DNA of 64,000 bases from Bog-756 sp963727075 (GTDB lineage: Bacteria > Actinomycetota > Acidimicrobiia > Acidimicrobiales > RAAP-2). The stretch covers positions 124,001-188,000 of the forward strand of contig CAVSET010000003.1 in NCBI GenBank assembly GCA_963727075.1. Direction: 5' to 3'. Position numbers and translations under genes: made by a program. Every line of letters starts with the position of its first letter. Within the stretch, counting starts at the first letter, position 1. The notes beneath the pieces were generated by a model. The model had not been told where the DNA came from, made no database searches, and worked only from the letters and a program-made list of their open reading frames with translations. This document shows positions 25,556-34,086 of the stretch, one piece after another.

Positions 25556-26317
25556 ATGAAGGCGTTCGGTGACGTCACGGCCGAGCTCACCGACCAGGCC
25601 GTTGCCGAGGTCGAGGTCCACCGGCCACCCTCCAACTTCTTCGACGGCCCGCTGCTGGCCGAGGTCGTCGAGGCCGTCGCCTGGGCCCACGTCGAGGGGG
25701 GGCGGGCCGTGGTCCTCTGCTCCGAAGGCCGGAACTTCTGCGCCGGCTTCGACTTCGGCTCGTCGGACGGGCCGGATCCGGCCGAGCTGCGCCACCTCTA
25801 CGACCACGCCGAGGCACTGGTCGCCAGTCCGGTACCCGTGGTGGCGGCGGTGCAGGGGGCGGCGGTGGGCGGGGGGCTCGGGCTGGCTCTGGCCGGCGAC
25901 TTCCGGATCGCGTCGGCCGACAGCCGGTTCTCGGCCAATTTCGCCCGGCTCGGGCTCCACCAGGGCTTCGGCATCTCGGTCACGCTGCCCCGGGTCGTCG
26001 GTGCGCAGCGGGCACTCGAGCTGCTCCTCACCGGCCGCCGCGTCGACGGCGCCGAGGCCCTCCGCATCGGGCTGTGCGACGGGTTGGACGAGGACCCTCG
26101 GGCCGGCGCCCACGCCCTGGCGCGGGAGATCGCCGGGTCGGCCCCGTTGGCCGTGGAGGCCATCCGGCGGACCCAGCGGACCGGGCTGGCCGAGGCATTC
26201 GCCGCCGCCGTCGAGCACGAGCGGACCGAGCAGCTGGCGTTGATGAACACCGACGACTTCCGCGAGGGGATCGCCGCCTCGTTGCAACGCCGTCGGCCCG
26301 ATTTCTCGGGGCGCTGA
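25556..26317 (+). CDS. enoyl-CoA hydratase/isomerase family protein
   Basis: 253 residues from the ATG at 25556, 55 bases after the encapsulin. Crotonase motifs: VVLCSEGRNFCAGFDF (oxyanion hole), VPVVAAVQGAAVGGGLGLALAGDFRIASADSRF with GGGLGLAL, and FSANFARLGLHQGFGISVTLPRVVG, where the usual catalytic Glu positions are only partly kept. It may hydrate, isomerise or hydrolyse an acyl-CoA. Same direction as the encapsulin operon, but no functional link is evident and it has no targeting peptide. Confidence 0.82.
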   Translation: MKAFGDVTAELTDQAVAEVEVHRPPSNFFDGPLLAEVVEAVAWAHVEGGRAVVLCSEGRNFCAGFDFGSSDGPDPAELRHLYDHAEALVASPVPVVAAVQGAAVGGGLGLALAGDFRIASADSRFSANFARLGLHQGFGISVTLPRVVGAQRALELLLTGRRVDGAEALRIGLCDGLDEDPRAGAHALAREIAGSAPLAVEAIRRTQRTGLAEAFAAAVEHERTEQLALMNTDDFREGIAASLQRRRPDFSGR

Positions 26318-26381
26318 GCTCGCCGGGACGCCCGGTTGTCCGGACGCTCGTTGGTCCGGGCCGAGGGGCCAGACGGTGGCG

Positions 26382-27006
26382 CTACTCGCCGAGCAGGTCG
26401 GCGGCCAGCTCCGCCCGCGTGGCGTCGCTCAGGTGCACGCCGGGCCGGCCGTCGGGATACTCCGGATGGTCGACCACCAGGCGCACCGGTCCGACCATGA
26501 ACGCCTCCACCTGCGAGGGGTCTGAGCGCGAATCGCACGTAGTGCACCGCCGAGGTGGTGGTCTCACGGGTCAGGTTGGCCTGGTGCTCATGTTCGGGGA
26601 TGGACGGCACGATCGACCCGCCACCACCCACCGTGTCGCCGACGTGGAGCTGGCACGCCCGCTCAATGCCGACCAGGCGTGGCAGCCACTGCCGCAACTG
26701 CTGCTCGTCGGTGAGCTCGAGGAACAGCGTGGCCGACAGCTCCCCCGGGGCCGGGAGGAGCCGGTTGTAGACGTCGAGCTCGTGCTGGATCTGCGCGTCC
26801 GTCGACATCCGCTCGGCCCGGGCCATCTCCTGTATCTGGAACCGCATGGTCATCCAGCTCTCGAAGGTGAGGGTGATCACCGGTCCGATGCTGACCCGGC
26901 GCAGCCTCTTGACCGCGATGACCTTGGACCGGAACTCGTCCCGTTCCCGCTCGTAGGCGCGCTGGTCGAGGATGTCGTCGAGGGTCAGGAGGCGAGGGGC
27001 GCTCAT
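26382..27006 (-). CDS. DUF3501 family protein, one frameshift
   Basis: From ATG 27006: MSAPRLLTLDDILDQRAYERERDEFRSKVIAVKRLRRVSIGPVITLTFES, RFQIQEMARAERM, ELDVYNRLLPAPGELSATLFLELTDEQQLRQWLPRLVGIER and SVVHYVRF-type end. At about 26523 an extra base breaks the frame; the correct end is DPSQVEAFMVGPVRLVVDHPEYPDGRPGVHLSDATRAELAADLLGE. Total about 207 residues, normal for DUF3501. The family is repeatedly encoded with rubrerythrins and iron-sulfur proteins; its reaction is unknown. It follows the rubrerythrin gene here. Confidence 0.82.
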
Positions 27007-27094
27007 CGCCGCCCCGACCTCGGAACGGACCGGCCCCGGGAGGACCCGGGACCGGTCACGCCGGTCATCAGGTACATCGCTCTACCGATGTCGG

Positions 27095-27514
27095 TCAGGC
27101 GACCGAGGCCAGCCCCTCGGTGAACCGGCCGGCGTGGCTCTTCTCGGCTCGGGCCAGTGTTTCGAGCCACTCGGCGATCTCCTCGAACCCCTCGTCGCGG
27201 GCGGTGCGGGCGAAGCCCGGGTACATCTCCGTGTACTCGTAGGTCTCACCCTCGATGGCGGACTTGAGATTGGCCTCGGTGGGACCGACGGGTACCCCGG
27301 TCACCGGGTCGCCGACCTCGCGGAGGAAGTCGAAGTGGCCGAATGCGTGACCGGTCTCCCCCTCGGCCACCGACCGGAACAGGGCGGCCACGTCGGGGTA
27401 GCCCTCCACGTCGGCCTTCTGGGCGAAGTACAGATAACGGCGATTGGCCTGGCTCTCACCGGCAAATGCCTCTTTGAGGTTGGCCTCGGTCTTGCTGTTC
27501 TTCAGTGATGGCAC
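27095..27514 (-). CDS. rubrerythrin-type diiron protein
   Basis: 139 residues from the GTG at 27514 (AAAGGA six bases upstream). Four-helix bundle with the ligand sets E-A-F-A-G-E-S-Q-A-N-R-R-Y, AEGETGHAFGHFDFL, IEGETYEYTEMYPGFARTARDEGFEEIAEWLETLARAEKSHAGRF. The C-terminal rubredoxin domain is absent, so electrons must come from another protein. It should reduce hydrogen peroxide. Located between DUF3501 and the Fur-family regulator, all leftward. Confidence 0.9.
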   Translation of the reverse strand: MPSLKNSKTEANLKEAFAGESQANRRYLYFAQKADVEGYPDVAALFRSVAEGETGHAFGHFDFLREVGDPVTGVPVGPTEANLKSAIEGETYEYTEMYPGFARTARDEGFEEIAEWLETLARAEKSHAGRFTEGLASVA

Positions 27515-27590
27515 GGTGTTTCCTTTCATGGCTTTGGCTGGTAGATGACTGTCGACGATGCGATGGACTGGGGCCATCTCGCTGCCCGAC

Positions 27591-28049
27591 TCATGAGCGG
27601 GCCTTCGCCCGCACCGATCGCGACGGCGCCGGGGCCCGGCAGTCGGGACAGAGCCCCCGGAAGACGATCTCCGCCGAGCCCACTTCGAAGCCCAGGGCCG
27701 CCCCGTCCGGAATGGTGAGCTCCGGAAAGGGTGCCACCAGGTCGCGGACGCTACCGCACTGCCGGCACACCAGGTGATGGTGGGGATCGTCGACGTTGGG
27801 GTCGAAGCGGGTCATGCCGGTGCCGAGGTCGAGCGACGCGATCTGTCCCAGCTCGGCCAGGTCATGGAGGGTCTGGTAGACCGTCTTCAACGAGATGGTC
27901 TCCATCTCCTGGCTGGCCACGGCGTACACCGACTCGGCCGACGGGTGGGTCACGTCCCCCTGGAGCACCCGGAAGATGCACTGCCGCTGGGCGGTCACCT
28001 TCCGGCCGCTCGAGCGGAACAACTCGGTCAACTCGTCGGGCGTCTTCAC
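27591..28049 (-). CDS. Fur family transcriptional regulator (PerR-like context)
   Basis: 152 residues from the GTG at 28049. Winged-helix part SSGRKVTAQRQCIFRVLQGDVTHPSAESVYAVASQEMETISLKTVYQTLHDLAELGQI; metal site FDPNVDDPHHHLVCRQCG and the second Cys pair CPDC near the C-terminus (structural zinc). With rubrerythrin and DUF3501 directly downstream, a peroxide- or iron-sensing (PerR/Fur) role is likely. AT-rich palindromes directly upstream suggest autoregulation. Confidence 0.88.
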   Translation of the reverse strand: MKTPDELTELFRSSGRKVTAQRQCIFRVLQGDVTHPSAESVYAVASQEMETISLKTVYQTLHDLAELGQIASLDLGTGMTRFDPNVDDPHHHLVCRQCGSVRDLVAPFPELTIPDGAALGFEVGSAEIVFRGLCPDCRAPAPSRSVRAKARS

Positions 28050-28068
28050 TGCCGGCCAGTTTATCACC

Positions 28069-28106
28069 AACAATTGTTCTTCAACAATCGTTGTAAACAA
28101 CATCTC
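28069..28106. promoter_or_regulatory. Fur-type operator/promoter upstream of the regulator
   Basis: AACAATTGTT (28069-28078) is a perfect palindrome. It is followed after a few bases by CAACAATCGTTGTAAACAAC, which repeats the AACAA/TTGTT half-sites with a small offset. This AT-rich island within 70 percent GC DNA lies 20-60 bases upstream of the Fur-family start. It should be the operator and promoter of the regulator-rubrerythrin-DUF3501 unit, and may also reach the divergent glpD. Confidence 0.65.
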
Positions 28107-28188
28107 GGAACGCGGCCGCCGCGCCACCAGGCCGACGGTGCGCTCCATCGGCGGTGGGGATGCCGATGGCGTGTGGCAGTCTTGACCG

Positions 28189-29959
28189 ATGCAGAACCGC
28201 ACCGGCGCCACCGACCCGGGCGCGGGCCGGTTCCGCCGCGGATCGCGCCCTCGATCGGCTGGCGGCCGAGCAGTTCGACCTGCTGGTCATCGGTGGGGGG
28301 ATCACCGGGGCGGGAGTGGCCCTCGACGCGGCCAGCCGCGGCCTCAAGACGGCGCTGGTGGAGCGGGACGACTTCGCCTCCGGCACGTCGTCGAAATCGT
28401 CCAAGATGATCCATGGCGGCCTGCGCTACCTGCAACAACACGAGTACCGGCTGGTCTACGAGAACCTGGCCGAGCGTCAACGCCTGCTCGACAACGCACC
28501 GCACCTGGTGTCCCCGCTCCCCTTTCTCATCCCGCTCTTCGGGCACGAGGGGATGGTCAACCGCAGCGTGGCCCGGGTGTACCGGTCCGCCCTGTGGCTC
28601 TACGATCTGACCGGAGGGGTGCGCATCGGCCGCCGTCACGAACGCGTGTCCCGGGAGCAGGCCCTCGCCCACATGCCGACCCTTCAGGCCGACCGGCTGG
28701 CCGCCGGCTTCCTCTACTGGGACGCCCAGGCGGACGACGCCCGGCTCACACTGGCCGTGCTCCGGACTGCGGTGCTCGACCACGATGCGGTCGCCGCCAA
28801 CCATCTGGCGGCCACGGCCTTCACCACCGGGCCCGACGGGAGGGTCAACGGCGCCGTGGTGACCCCCGAGGGCGATGAGCCGTTCGCCGTCCGAGCCTCG
28901 GTGGTGGTCAACGCCACCGGGGTGTGGTCCGACGAGGTACGGGCCCTGGCCGAAGGGCATCACCCGCACTCGATCCGGCCGGCCAAGGGCATCCACGTCA
29001 CCGTGCCCTACCCGGCGTTCCCCTGTGACATCGCCGCCGTGATCCCGGTGAAGGAGGACCACCGATCCATCTTCGTGGTGTCGTGGGGGGACCAGGTGTA
29101 CCTCGGGACCACCGACACCGAGTGGGACGGGAGCCTCGACGACCCGGCCTGCCTACCCGAGGACGTGGACTACCTATTGGCGGCGGCCAACGCCGTGACG
29201 ACGCGGCCCCTCACCAGGCATGACATCACCGGTCTGTGGACGGGCCTGCGACCCCTGCTGGCGCCGGTCGACGGCCGGCACACGCCGAGCGCCCGGACGG
29301 CCGATCTCTCCCGCCGCCACACCGTGCACACCTCCCCCGGCCTGGTCACCATCACCGGCGGGAAGCTGACCACCTACCGCAAGATGGCCCAGGACACGGT
29401 GGACGCCGCCCTGAAGGAGCTCGGGCGGCGACCGGTGCCCTGCGTCACCAAGACCCTCAGGCTGCGGGGCGCCGGCCAGGTGGGGCACGCGCCGGCCCGG
29501 ACCCCGGCGCCCGGTGACGACGACCTTCGCGACTCGCCTCCCGATAAGGCCGCGGCGGTGGCGGCCCATCTGGCCGGCCGCTACGGCACCGAGACGCCGG
29601 CGGTGCTGTCGGTGGCCGACGACCGGCCCGACCTGCTCGAGCCACTCGTACCCGGGCTCCGCTACCTCGGCGCCGAAGCGGTCTACGCCGTGCGGGAGGA
29701 GATGGCCCGGACCCTGCCGGACGTGCTCGACCGGCGCACCCGGGCGTCCCTGCGCGACGCCCGGGGGGCGGCGGCAGCCGCACCGCGGGTGGCCAGCCTG
29801 ATCGGGCCCGAGCTCGGGTGGGGCCCGGGCCGCATCGCCGCCGAGGCCGAGGCCTATGCCGGAGCGATCCTCGCCACCCTCACCCGGGCCGGGCTCGAGC
29901 CCGGGGCGGGGACCGGCGCCACCTCGGCCACGGCCGCACCCGCGGCGGAGGTCCGGTGA
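28189..29959 (+). CDS. glpD: glycerol-3-phosphate dehydrogenase GlpD, probable frameshift near the N-terminus
   Basis: FAD motif LLVIGGGITGAGVALDAASRGLKTALVERDDFASGTSSKSSKMIHGGLRYL is diagnostic, with later PAKGIHVTVPY, YLGTTDTEWDG, DITGLWTGLRPLL and GGKLTTYRKMAQDTVD. A start at 28189 (MQNRTGATDPGAGRFRRGS) joins smoothly to ALDRLAAEQFDLL if one extra C at about 28246 is removed; the in-frame alternatives from 28154 give an unnatural N-terminus. It oxidises sn-glycerol-3-phosphate to DHAP and feeds electrons to quinone at the membrane. First gene of an overlapping three-gene operon. Confidence 0.88.
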
Positions 29960-31482
29960 CCACACCGACGCCGGTGACGTCGATCGACGTACCGGCGGCC
30001 GCGATCGTCGACCACCTGAACGTCCATCGGGTGGCCGTCGACCCCGACCTCCTTCGGTCGCTCACCGATGTCTGCGCCGAGGTGACCGAGGCCGATGCCG
30101 AACGGGCCGAGGCCGGTCGCGACTGGTGGCCGCTCGCCATCGGCTGGGCGGCCGACGGGGAGGTCCCGGGCCGTCCGGCGGTGGTGGCCCGGCCGACCGA
30201 CACCGCCCAGGTGGCTGCGGTCCTGGACCTGTGCTACCAGGCGGGGGTACCGGTCACCCCGGCCGGGGGGCGGAGCGGGGTGTGCGGTGCCTCGATACCG
30301 CTCTTCGGCGGTGTCGCCCTCGATCTCTGCGGCCTGGCCGGTGTGGCGGCGGTCGATGCCGACTCGCTGACCGCCGACCTCCGCGCCGGCACCTTCGGCC
30401 CGGACGTGGAGGCCGCGCTGCGGGAGGGCCACGGCCTGACCCTCGGCCACTGGCCGCAGTCGATGGAGCTCTCCACGGTGGGCGGCTGGCTGGCCTGCCG
30501 CGGCGCGGGCCAGTACTCGAACCGGTACGGGAAGATCGAGGACATGGTCATCGGGCTGGAGGTGGTGCTGGCCGACGGCCGGGTGGTGAGGACCGGGGGC
30601 CACGGGCCGCGCTCGGCCACGGGGCCCGATCTGACCCAGCTGTTCGTGGGCAGCGAAGGGGTGCTCGGGGTCATCACCGAGGGACGCTTCCGGGTCCATC
30701 CCGTACCCGACGGCGAGGGGCGCCGGGCGTTCGGCTTCCCGTCGTTCGCCACCGGATTGGACGCCTGTCGGCGCATCCTCCGCCGCGGTGCGTCGCCGGC
30801 CGTGCTCAGGTTGTACGACGAAGCCGAGTCAGGTCGGTCCTTCGACCACCCCGACACCAACGTGCTCGTCGTGCTGGACGAGGCCGACCCCGGGCTGGTC
30901 GCCGCCACCCTGGCCGTGGTGGACGACGAGTGCGGTGCGGCCCAGACGCTCGACGTCGGGCTGGTCGGGCGGTGGCTCGAGCACCGAAACGACGTGTCGG
31001 CCCTCGCCCCCCTGTGGCGTGCCGGCATCGTGGTGGACACGGTCGAGGTGTCGGTCCGCTGGGCCGCGTTGCCGCTGCTCTACCGCTCAGTCCTTGACGC
31101 CCTGGGCGGGGTGGAGGGAACGCTGGTGGCCTCGTCCCACCAGTCCCATGCCTACACCGACGGTGCCTGCCTCTACTTCACCTTCGCCGGCCGTCCCCCG
31201 TCGACCGACGGCCCCGGTGCCCCGGAGGGACCTGACCGGGAGTGGGGCGAGCGCTACTACCGGCGGGCGTGGGACGCGGTGACCGAGGCCACCCTGGCCG
31301 CCGGCGGGGCGATCAGCCACCACCACGGGATCGGCGTCAACCGGGCCCGCTTCCTGCCCCGGGCGCTCGGTCCCGCCTTCGGGGTGCTGGCCGACGTCAA
31401 GCGGGCCCTCGACCCGCGAGGCATCCTCAACCCCGGCAAGCTGGGCCTGCCGAGCTCCTTCGGTGAGGCTCCCTGGCCATGA
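29956..31482 (+). CDS. FAD-binding oxidase, alkyldihydroxyacetonephosphate synthase-like
   Basis: 508 residues from a GTG overlapping the glpD stop by GTGA. PCMH-type FAD domain: RPAVVARPTDTAQVAAVLDLCYQAGVPVTPAGGRSGVCGA, WPQSMELSTVGGWLACRGAGQYSNRYGKIEDMVIGLEVVLADG and FVGSEGVLGVITE; C-terminal cap with the GGAISHHHGIGVNRA motif and DPRGILNPGKLG. The STVGGWxACRGAGQYSxRYGKIEDM and SHHHGIG blocks resemble AGPS-type enzymes rather than glycolate or lactate oxidases. Embedded between glpD and a glycerol-kinase-like gene, its substrate is probably a glycerol-phosphate or DHAP derivative; whether it makes ether lipids is unknown. Confidence 0.82.
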   Translation: MTTPTPVTSIDVPAAAIVDHLNVHRVAVDPDLLRSLTDVCAEVTEADAERAEAGRDWWPLAIGWAADGEVPGRPAVVARPTDTAQVAAVLDLCYQAGVPVTPAGGRSGVCGASIPLFGGVALDLCGLAGVAAVDADSLTADLRAGTFGPDVEAALREGHGLTLGHWPQSMELSTVGGWLACRGAGQYSNRYGKIEDMVIGLEVVLADGRVVRTGGHGPRSATGPDLTQLFVGSEGVLGVITEGRFRVHPVPDGEGRRAFGFPSFATGLDACRRILRRGASPAVLRLYDEAESGRSFDHPDTNVLVVLDEADPGLVAATLAVVDDECGAAQTLDVGLVGRWLEHRNDVSALAPLWRAGIVVDTVEVSVRWAALPLLYRSVLDALGGVEGTLVASSHQSHAYTDGACLYFTFAGRPPSTDGPGAPEGPDREWGERYYRRAWDAVTEATLAAGGAISHHHGIGVNRARFLPRALGPAFGVLADVKRALDPRGILNPGKLGLPSSFGEAPWP

Positions 31483-32948
31483 GCATCCTGGTGGTGGACG
31501 TCGGGACCTCCGGGGTCCGGGGCGCGGTGGTGCGCCCCGACGGGGCCGTCGACCACATCCACCACGTCCCGGTGCTGCCGGACACCCCCTTCCCCGGTCT
31601 GGTCGAGTTCGATGCCGGCGCCATGGCCGAGGCGGTCCTGGCGGTGGCGGCCCGCAGCCTGGCCGGGGCCGGCCCGGTCGATGCCGTGGGCATCGCCAAC
31701 CAGCGGGCGTCGACCATCGTGTGGGACCGTACGACGGGTATCCCCGTCGGACCGGGCCTCGGCTGGCAGGACCTCCGCACCGTCGGCACCTGCCTGGAGC
31801 TCCAGGGGCGAGGGATCCGGATCGCCCCCAACGCCTCGGCCACCAAGCTGGCCGCCCTCCTCGACTCGGCCGATCCGGACCGCGCCCGCTCCGAACGCGG
31901 CGAGCTGGCCTTCGGCACCGTCGACACCTGGGTGGCCTGGACGCTCTCCGAACGCCAGCTGCACGTCACCGACGCCTCCAATGCCGGGGTGACCGGCCTC
32001 CTGCGCGGTGACGGCTCGGGATGGGACCCGCGGCTGCTCGAGGCCCTCCGCATCCCCGAGCCTCTGCTTCCCGCCATCGTCGACTCGAGCGGCACCCTCG
32101 GCCCGGCCGTGGCGCTGCCGGGTCACCCGCTGATCGCCGGCTTGGCCGGCGATCAGCAGGCCTCCCTCATCGGCCAGGGGTGCACCCGTCCCGGGCAGGC
32201 CAAAGCCACCTTCGGGTCCGGCGGCATGCTCGACCAGTGCGTGGGGAAGGACCGGCCGGCCCATCCGGCCCGGGGGCCGGCCGGGACCATTCCCATCATC
32301 GCCTGGCAACGCGAGTCCCGGGTCACCTGGGGCATCGAGGCCATCATGCTGTCGGCGGGCACCTGTGTGGAGTGGCTGCGGGACGACCTGGGCATCATCG
32401 AGACCGCCCCGGCATCGGCCGAAGTGGCGTCACGCTGCGACGACACCGGCGATGTCTGGTTCGTACCGGCACTGCTCGGGTTGGGCACACCGGTCTGGGA
32501 CTTCGGGGCCAGGGGGACGTTCCTCGGCCTCACCCGGGGGACCGGCCGGCCCGCCCTGGTCCGGGCGGTGCTCGAGGGAGTGGCCCACCGCGGGGCCGAC
32601 CTCCTCGAGGCAGCCGAGGCCGATTCCGGTCTGACCGTCGACGCCCTGCGCATCGACGGCGGGATGTCGGGCAACCCGGTGTTCACCCGGGCCCTCACCG
32701 AGGCGTGCGGTCGGTCGGTCGAGATCGCCCCGGTGTCCGAGGCCACCACGCTCGGCGCCGCCTATCTCGCCGGCATGGCCGTCGGCACCTGGGCCGACGA
32801 GGGCGAGGTGGCCGCGGCGTGGTCCCCCCGGGAGGTGCTCGAACCGGAGACGGGCGACGACCAACGGGCGGCCAAGAGGTCCCGCTGGCTCGAGGCCCGC
32901 AGCCGGGCGGAGGGGGCCATCCCCGAGCTGTCCGCCCTCGACTTCTGA
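31479..32948 (+). CDS. FGGY carbohydrate kinase, glycerol kinase-like
   Basis: 489 residues, ATG overlapping the previous stop. Actin-like ATPase fold: ILVVDVGTSGVRGAVVRPDG, GIANQRASTIVWDRTTG, AGDQQASLIGQGCTRPGQAKATFGSGGML, and RIDGGMSGNPVFTRALTEACGRSVEIAPVSEATTLGAAYLAG. ANQRAS and GDQQASL match glycerol kinases, but the N-terminal catalytic block is shorter and divergent, so the polyol could differ. With GlpD and the AGPS-like oxidase it forms a glycerol/glycerol-ether unit. Confidence 0.85.
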   Translation: MSILVVDVGTSGVRGAVVRPDGAVDHIHHVPVLPDTPFPGLVEFDAGAMAEAVLAVAARSLAGAGPVDAVGIANQRASTIVWDRTTGIPVGPGLGWQDLRTVGTCLELQGRGIRIAPNASATKLAALLDSADPDRARSERGELAFGTVDTWVAWTLSERQLHVTDASNAGVTGLLRGDGSGWDPRLLEALRIPEPLLPAIVDSSGTLGPAVALPGHPLIAGLAGDQQASLIGQGCTRPGQAKATFGSGGMLDQCVGKDRPAHPARGPAGTIPIIAWQRESRVTWGIEAIMLSAGTCVEWLRDDLGIIETAPASAEVASRCDDTGDVWFVPALLGLGTPVWDFGARGTFLGLTRGTGRPALVRAVLEGVAHRGADLLEAAEADSGLTVDALRIDGGMSGNPVFTRALTEACGRSVEIAPVSEATTLGAAYLAGMAVGTWADEGEVAAAWSPREVLEPETGDDQRAAKRSRWLEARSRAEGAIPELSALDF

Positions 32949-33090
32949 GGTCGGCCGGCGCCGGGCGAAGACGGCGTTCCCCCAGCCCCAGGCATTGAAC
33001 CGGCGCGCCACCAACGCCTAGGGTGGGTTCGGGACCACGCTCGTCGATGACGTTCCGCCGGACGGGCGAGTGCAGGGAGCAGGGGAACGC

Positions 33091-34086
33091 ATGAGCACGG
33101 GCACGGACATCGGAACGGTGGGAGCCGACCCGTCCACGGTGGTGGGGACCGGGCTGTCCTTCGACGAAGCGGTGGCCGTGGCGAGGAACGTGCACGACGC
33201 CCTCTCGGCCGTGCTCCTCGGGACGCCCCGGGCCGTCACCATCGCCGTCGTGGCCGCCATGTCCGGGAGCCACCTCCTCATCGAGGACGTGCCCGGAGTG
33301 GGGAAGACCGTACTGGCCAAGGCCCTGGCCACCGCGCTCGGCGTCCAGCTCTCCCGGGTGCAGGGCCACCCCGACCTGCTCCCCTCCGACGTCACCGGCG
33401 TCACCGTGTTCTCCCCCGACACCGGCACCTGGGACTTCCGGCCGGGGCCGGTTTTCGCTCACGTCGTCCTGCTGGACGAGCTCAACCGGACGCCGCCACG
33501 CACCCAGTCGGCACTCCTCGAGGCCATGGAGGAGCAGCAGGTCTCGGTGGACGGCGAGTCCTGGCCCCTGCCGCGCCCGCACCTCGTCATCGGCACCCAG
33601 AACCCGGTCGGCCAGCTCGGCACCTATCCCCTGGTGGAGAGCCAGCTCGACCGGTTCGGGCTGTCGACGGAGATCGGCTACCCCGACGCCGACGTGGAAG
33701 CGCGGCTCGTGCTCCACAGCGGCGGCCGGTACGCCCTCGACACCTTGGTGCCGGTATCCGACCCGGTCCAGTGGGACCGGGTGATCAGGGCCACCGCTTC
33801 GGTGCGGGTGGTCCCGGCGGTGGCCGACTACGCCGTGGCGCTGGTCCGGGCCACCCGGTACACCGGCACGGTTCGCCTCGGCGCCAGCCCCCGGGCGGGC
33901 ATCTCCCTCATCCGCAGCGCCCAGGCCTTCGCCGTGCTCAGCGGCCGCGCCTATGTGACCCCCCAGGACGTCCAGGCCGTCGCGGTGGCCTGTCTCTCGC
34001 ACCGCCTGGTCACCGAGGGCCAGGGCGGCGACGGCCCGAGGCTCATCGGCCACATCATCGGCGAGACGCCCGTTCCCCTCACGTGA
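33091..34086 (+). CDS. MoxR-family AAA ATPase
   Basis: 331 residues from the ATG at 33091 (AGGGGA upstream). Walker A in IEDVPGVGKTVLAKAL, Walker B in VVLLDELNRTPPRTQSALLEAMEEQQVS, sensor 1 IGTQNPVGQLGTYPLVESQLDRFGL, and the lid region LGASPRAGISLIRSAQAFAVLSGRAYVTPQDV. MoxR ATPases act as chaperone-like remodelers. Overlap by GTGA with the DUF58 gene, then the transglutaminase, makes the standard three-gene cassette. Confidence 0.92.
   Translation: MSTGTDIGTVGADPSTVVGTGLSFDEAVAVARNVHDALSAVLLGTPRAVTIAVVAAMSGSHLLIEDVPGVGKTVLAKALATALGVQLSRVQGHPDLLPSDVTGVTVFSPDTGTWDFRPGPVFAHVVLLDELNRTPPRTQSALLEAMEEQQVSVDGESWPLPRPHLVIGTQNPVGQLGTYPLVESQLDRFGLSTEIGYPDADVEARLVLHSGGRYALDTLVPVSDPVQWDRVIRATASVRVVPAVADYAVALVRATRYTGTVRLGASPRAGISLIRSAQAFAVLSGRAYVTPQDVQAVAVACLSHRLVTEGQGGDGPRLIGHIIGETPVPLT

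Noticed and set aside
27095..27514. Rubrerythrin as the encapsulin cargo
   Set aside because: Its C-terminus (AEKSHAGRFTEGLASVA) lacks a loading-peptide motif, and the gene is on the opposite strand, 1.6 kb away; the overlapping heme-barrel gene has the motif.
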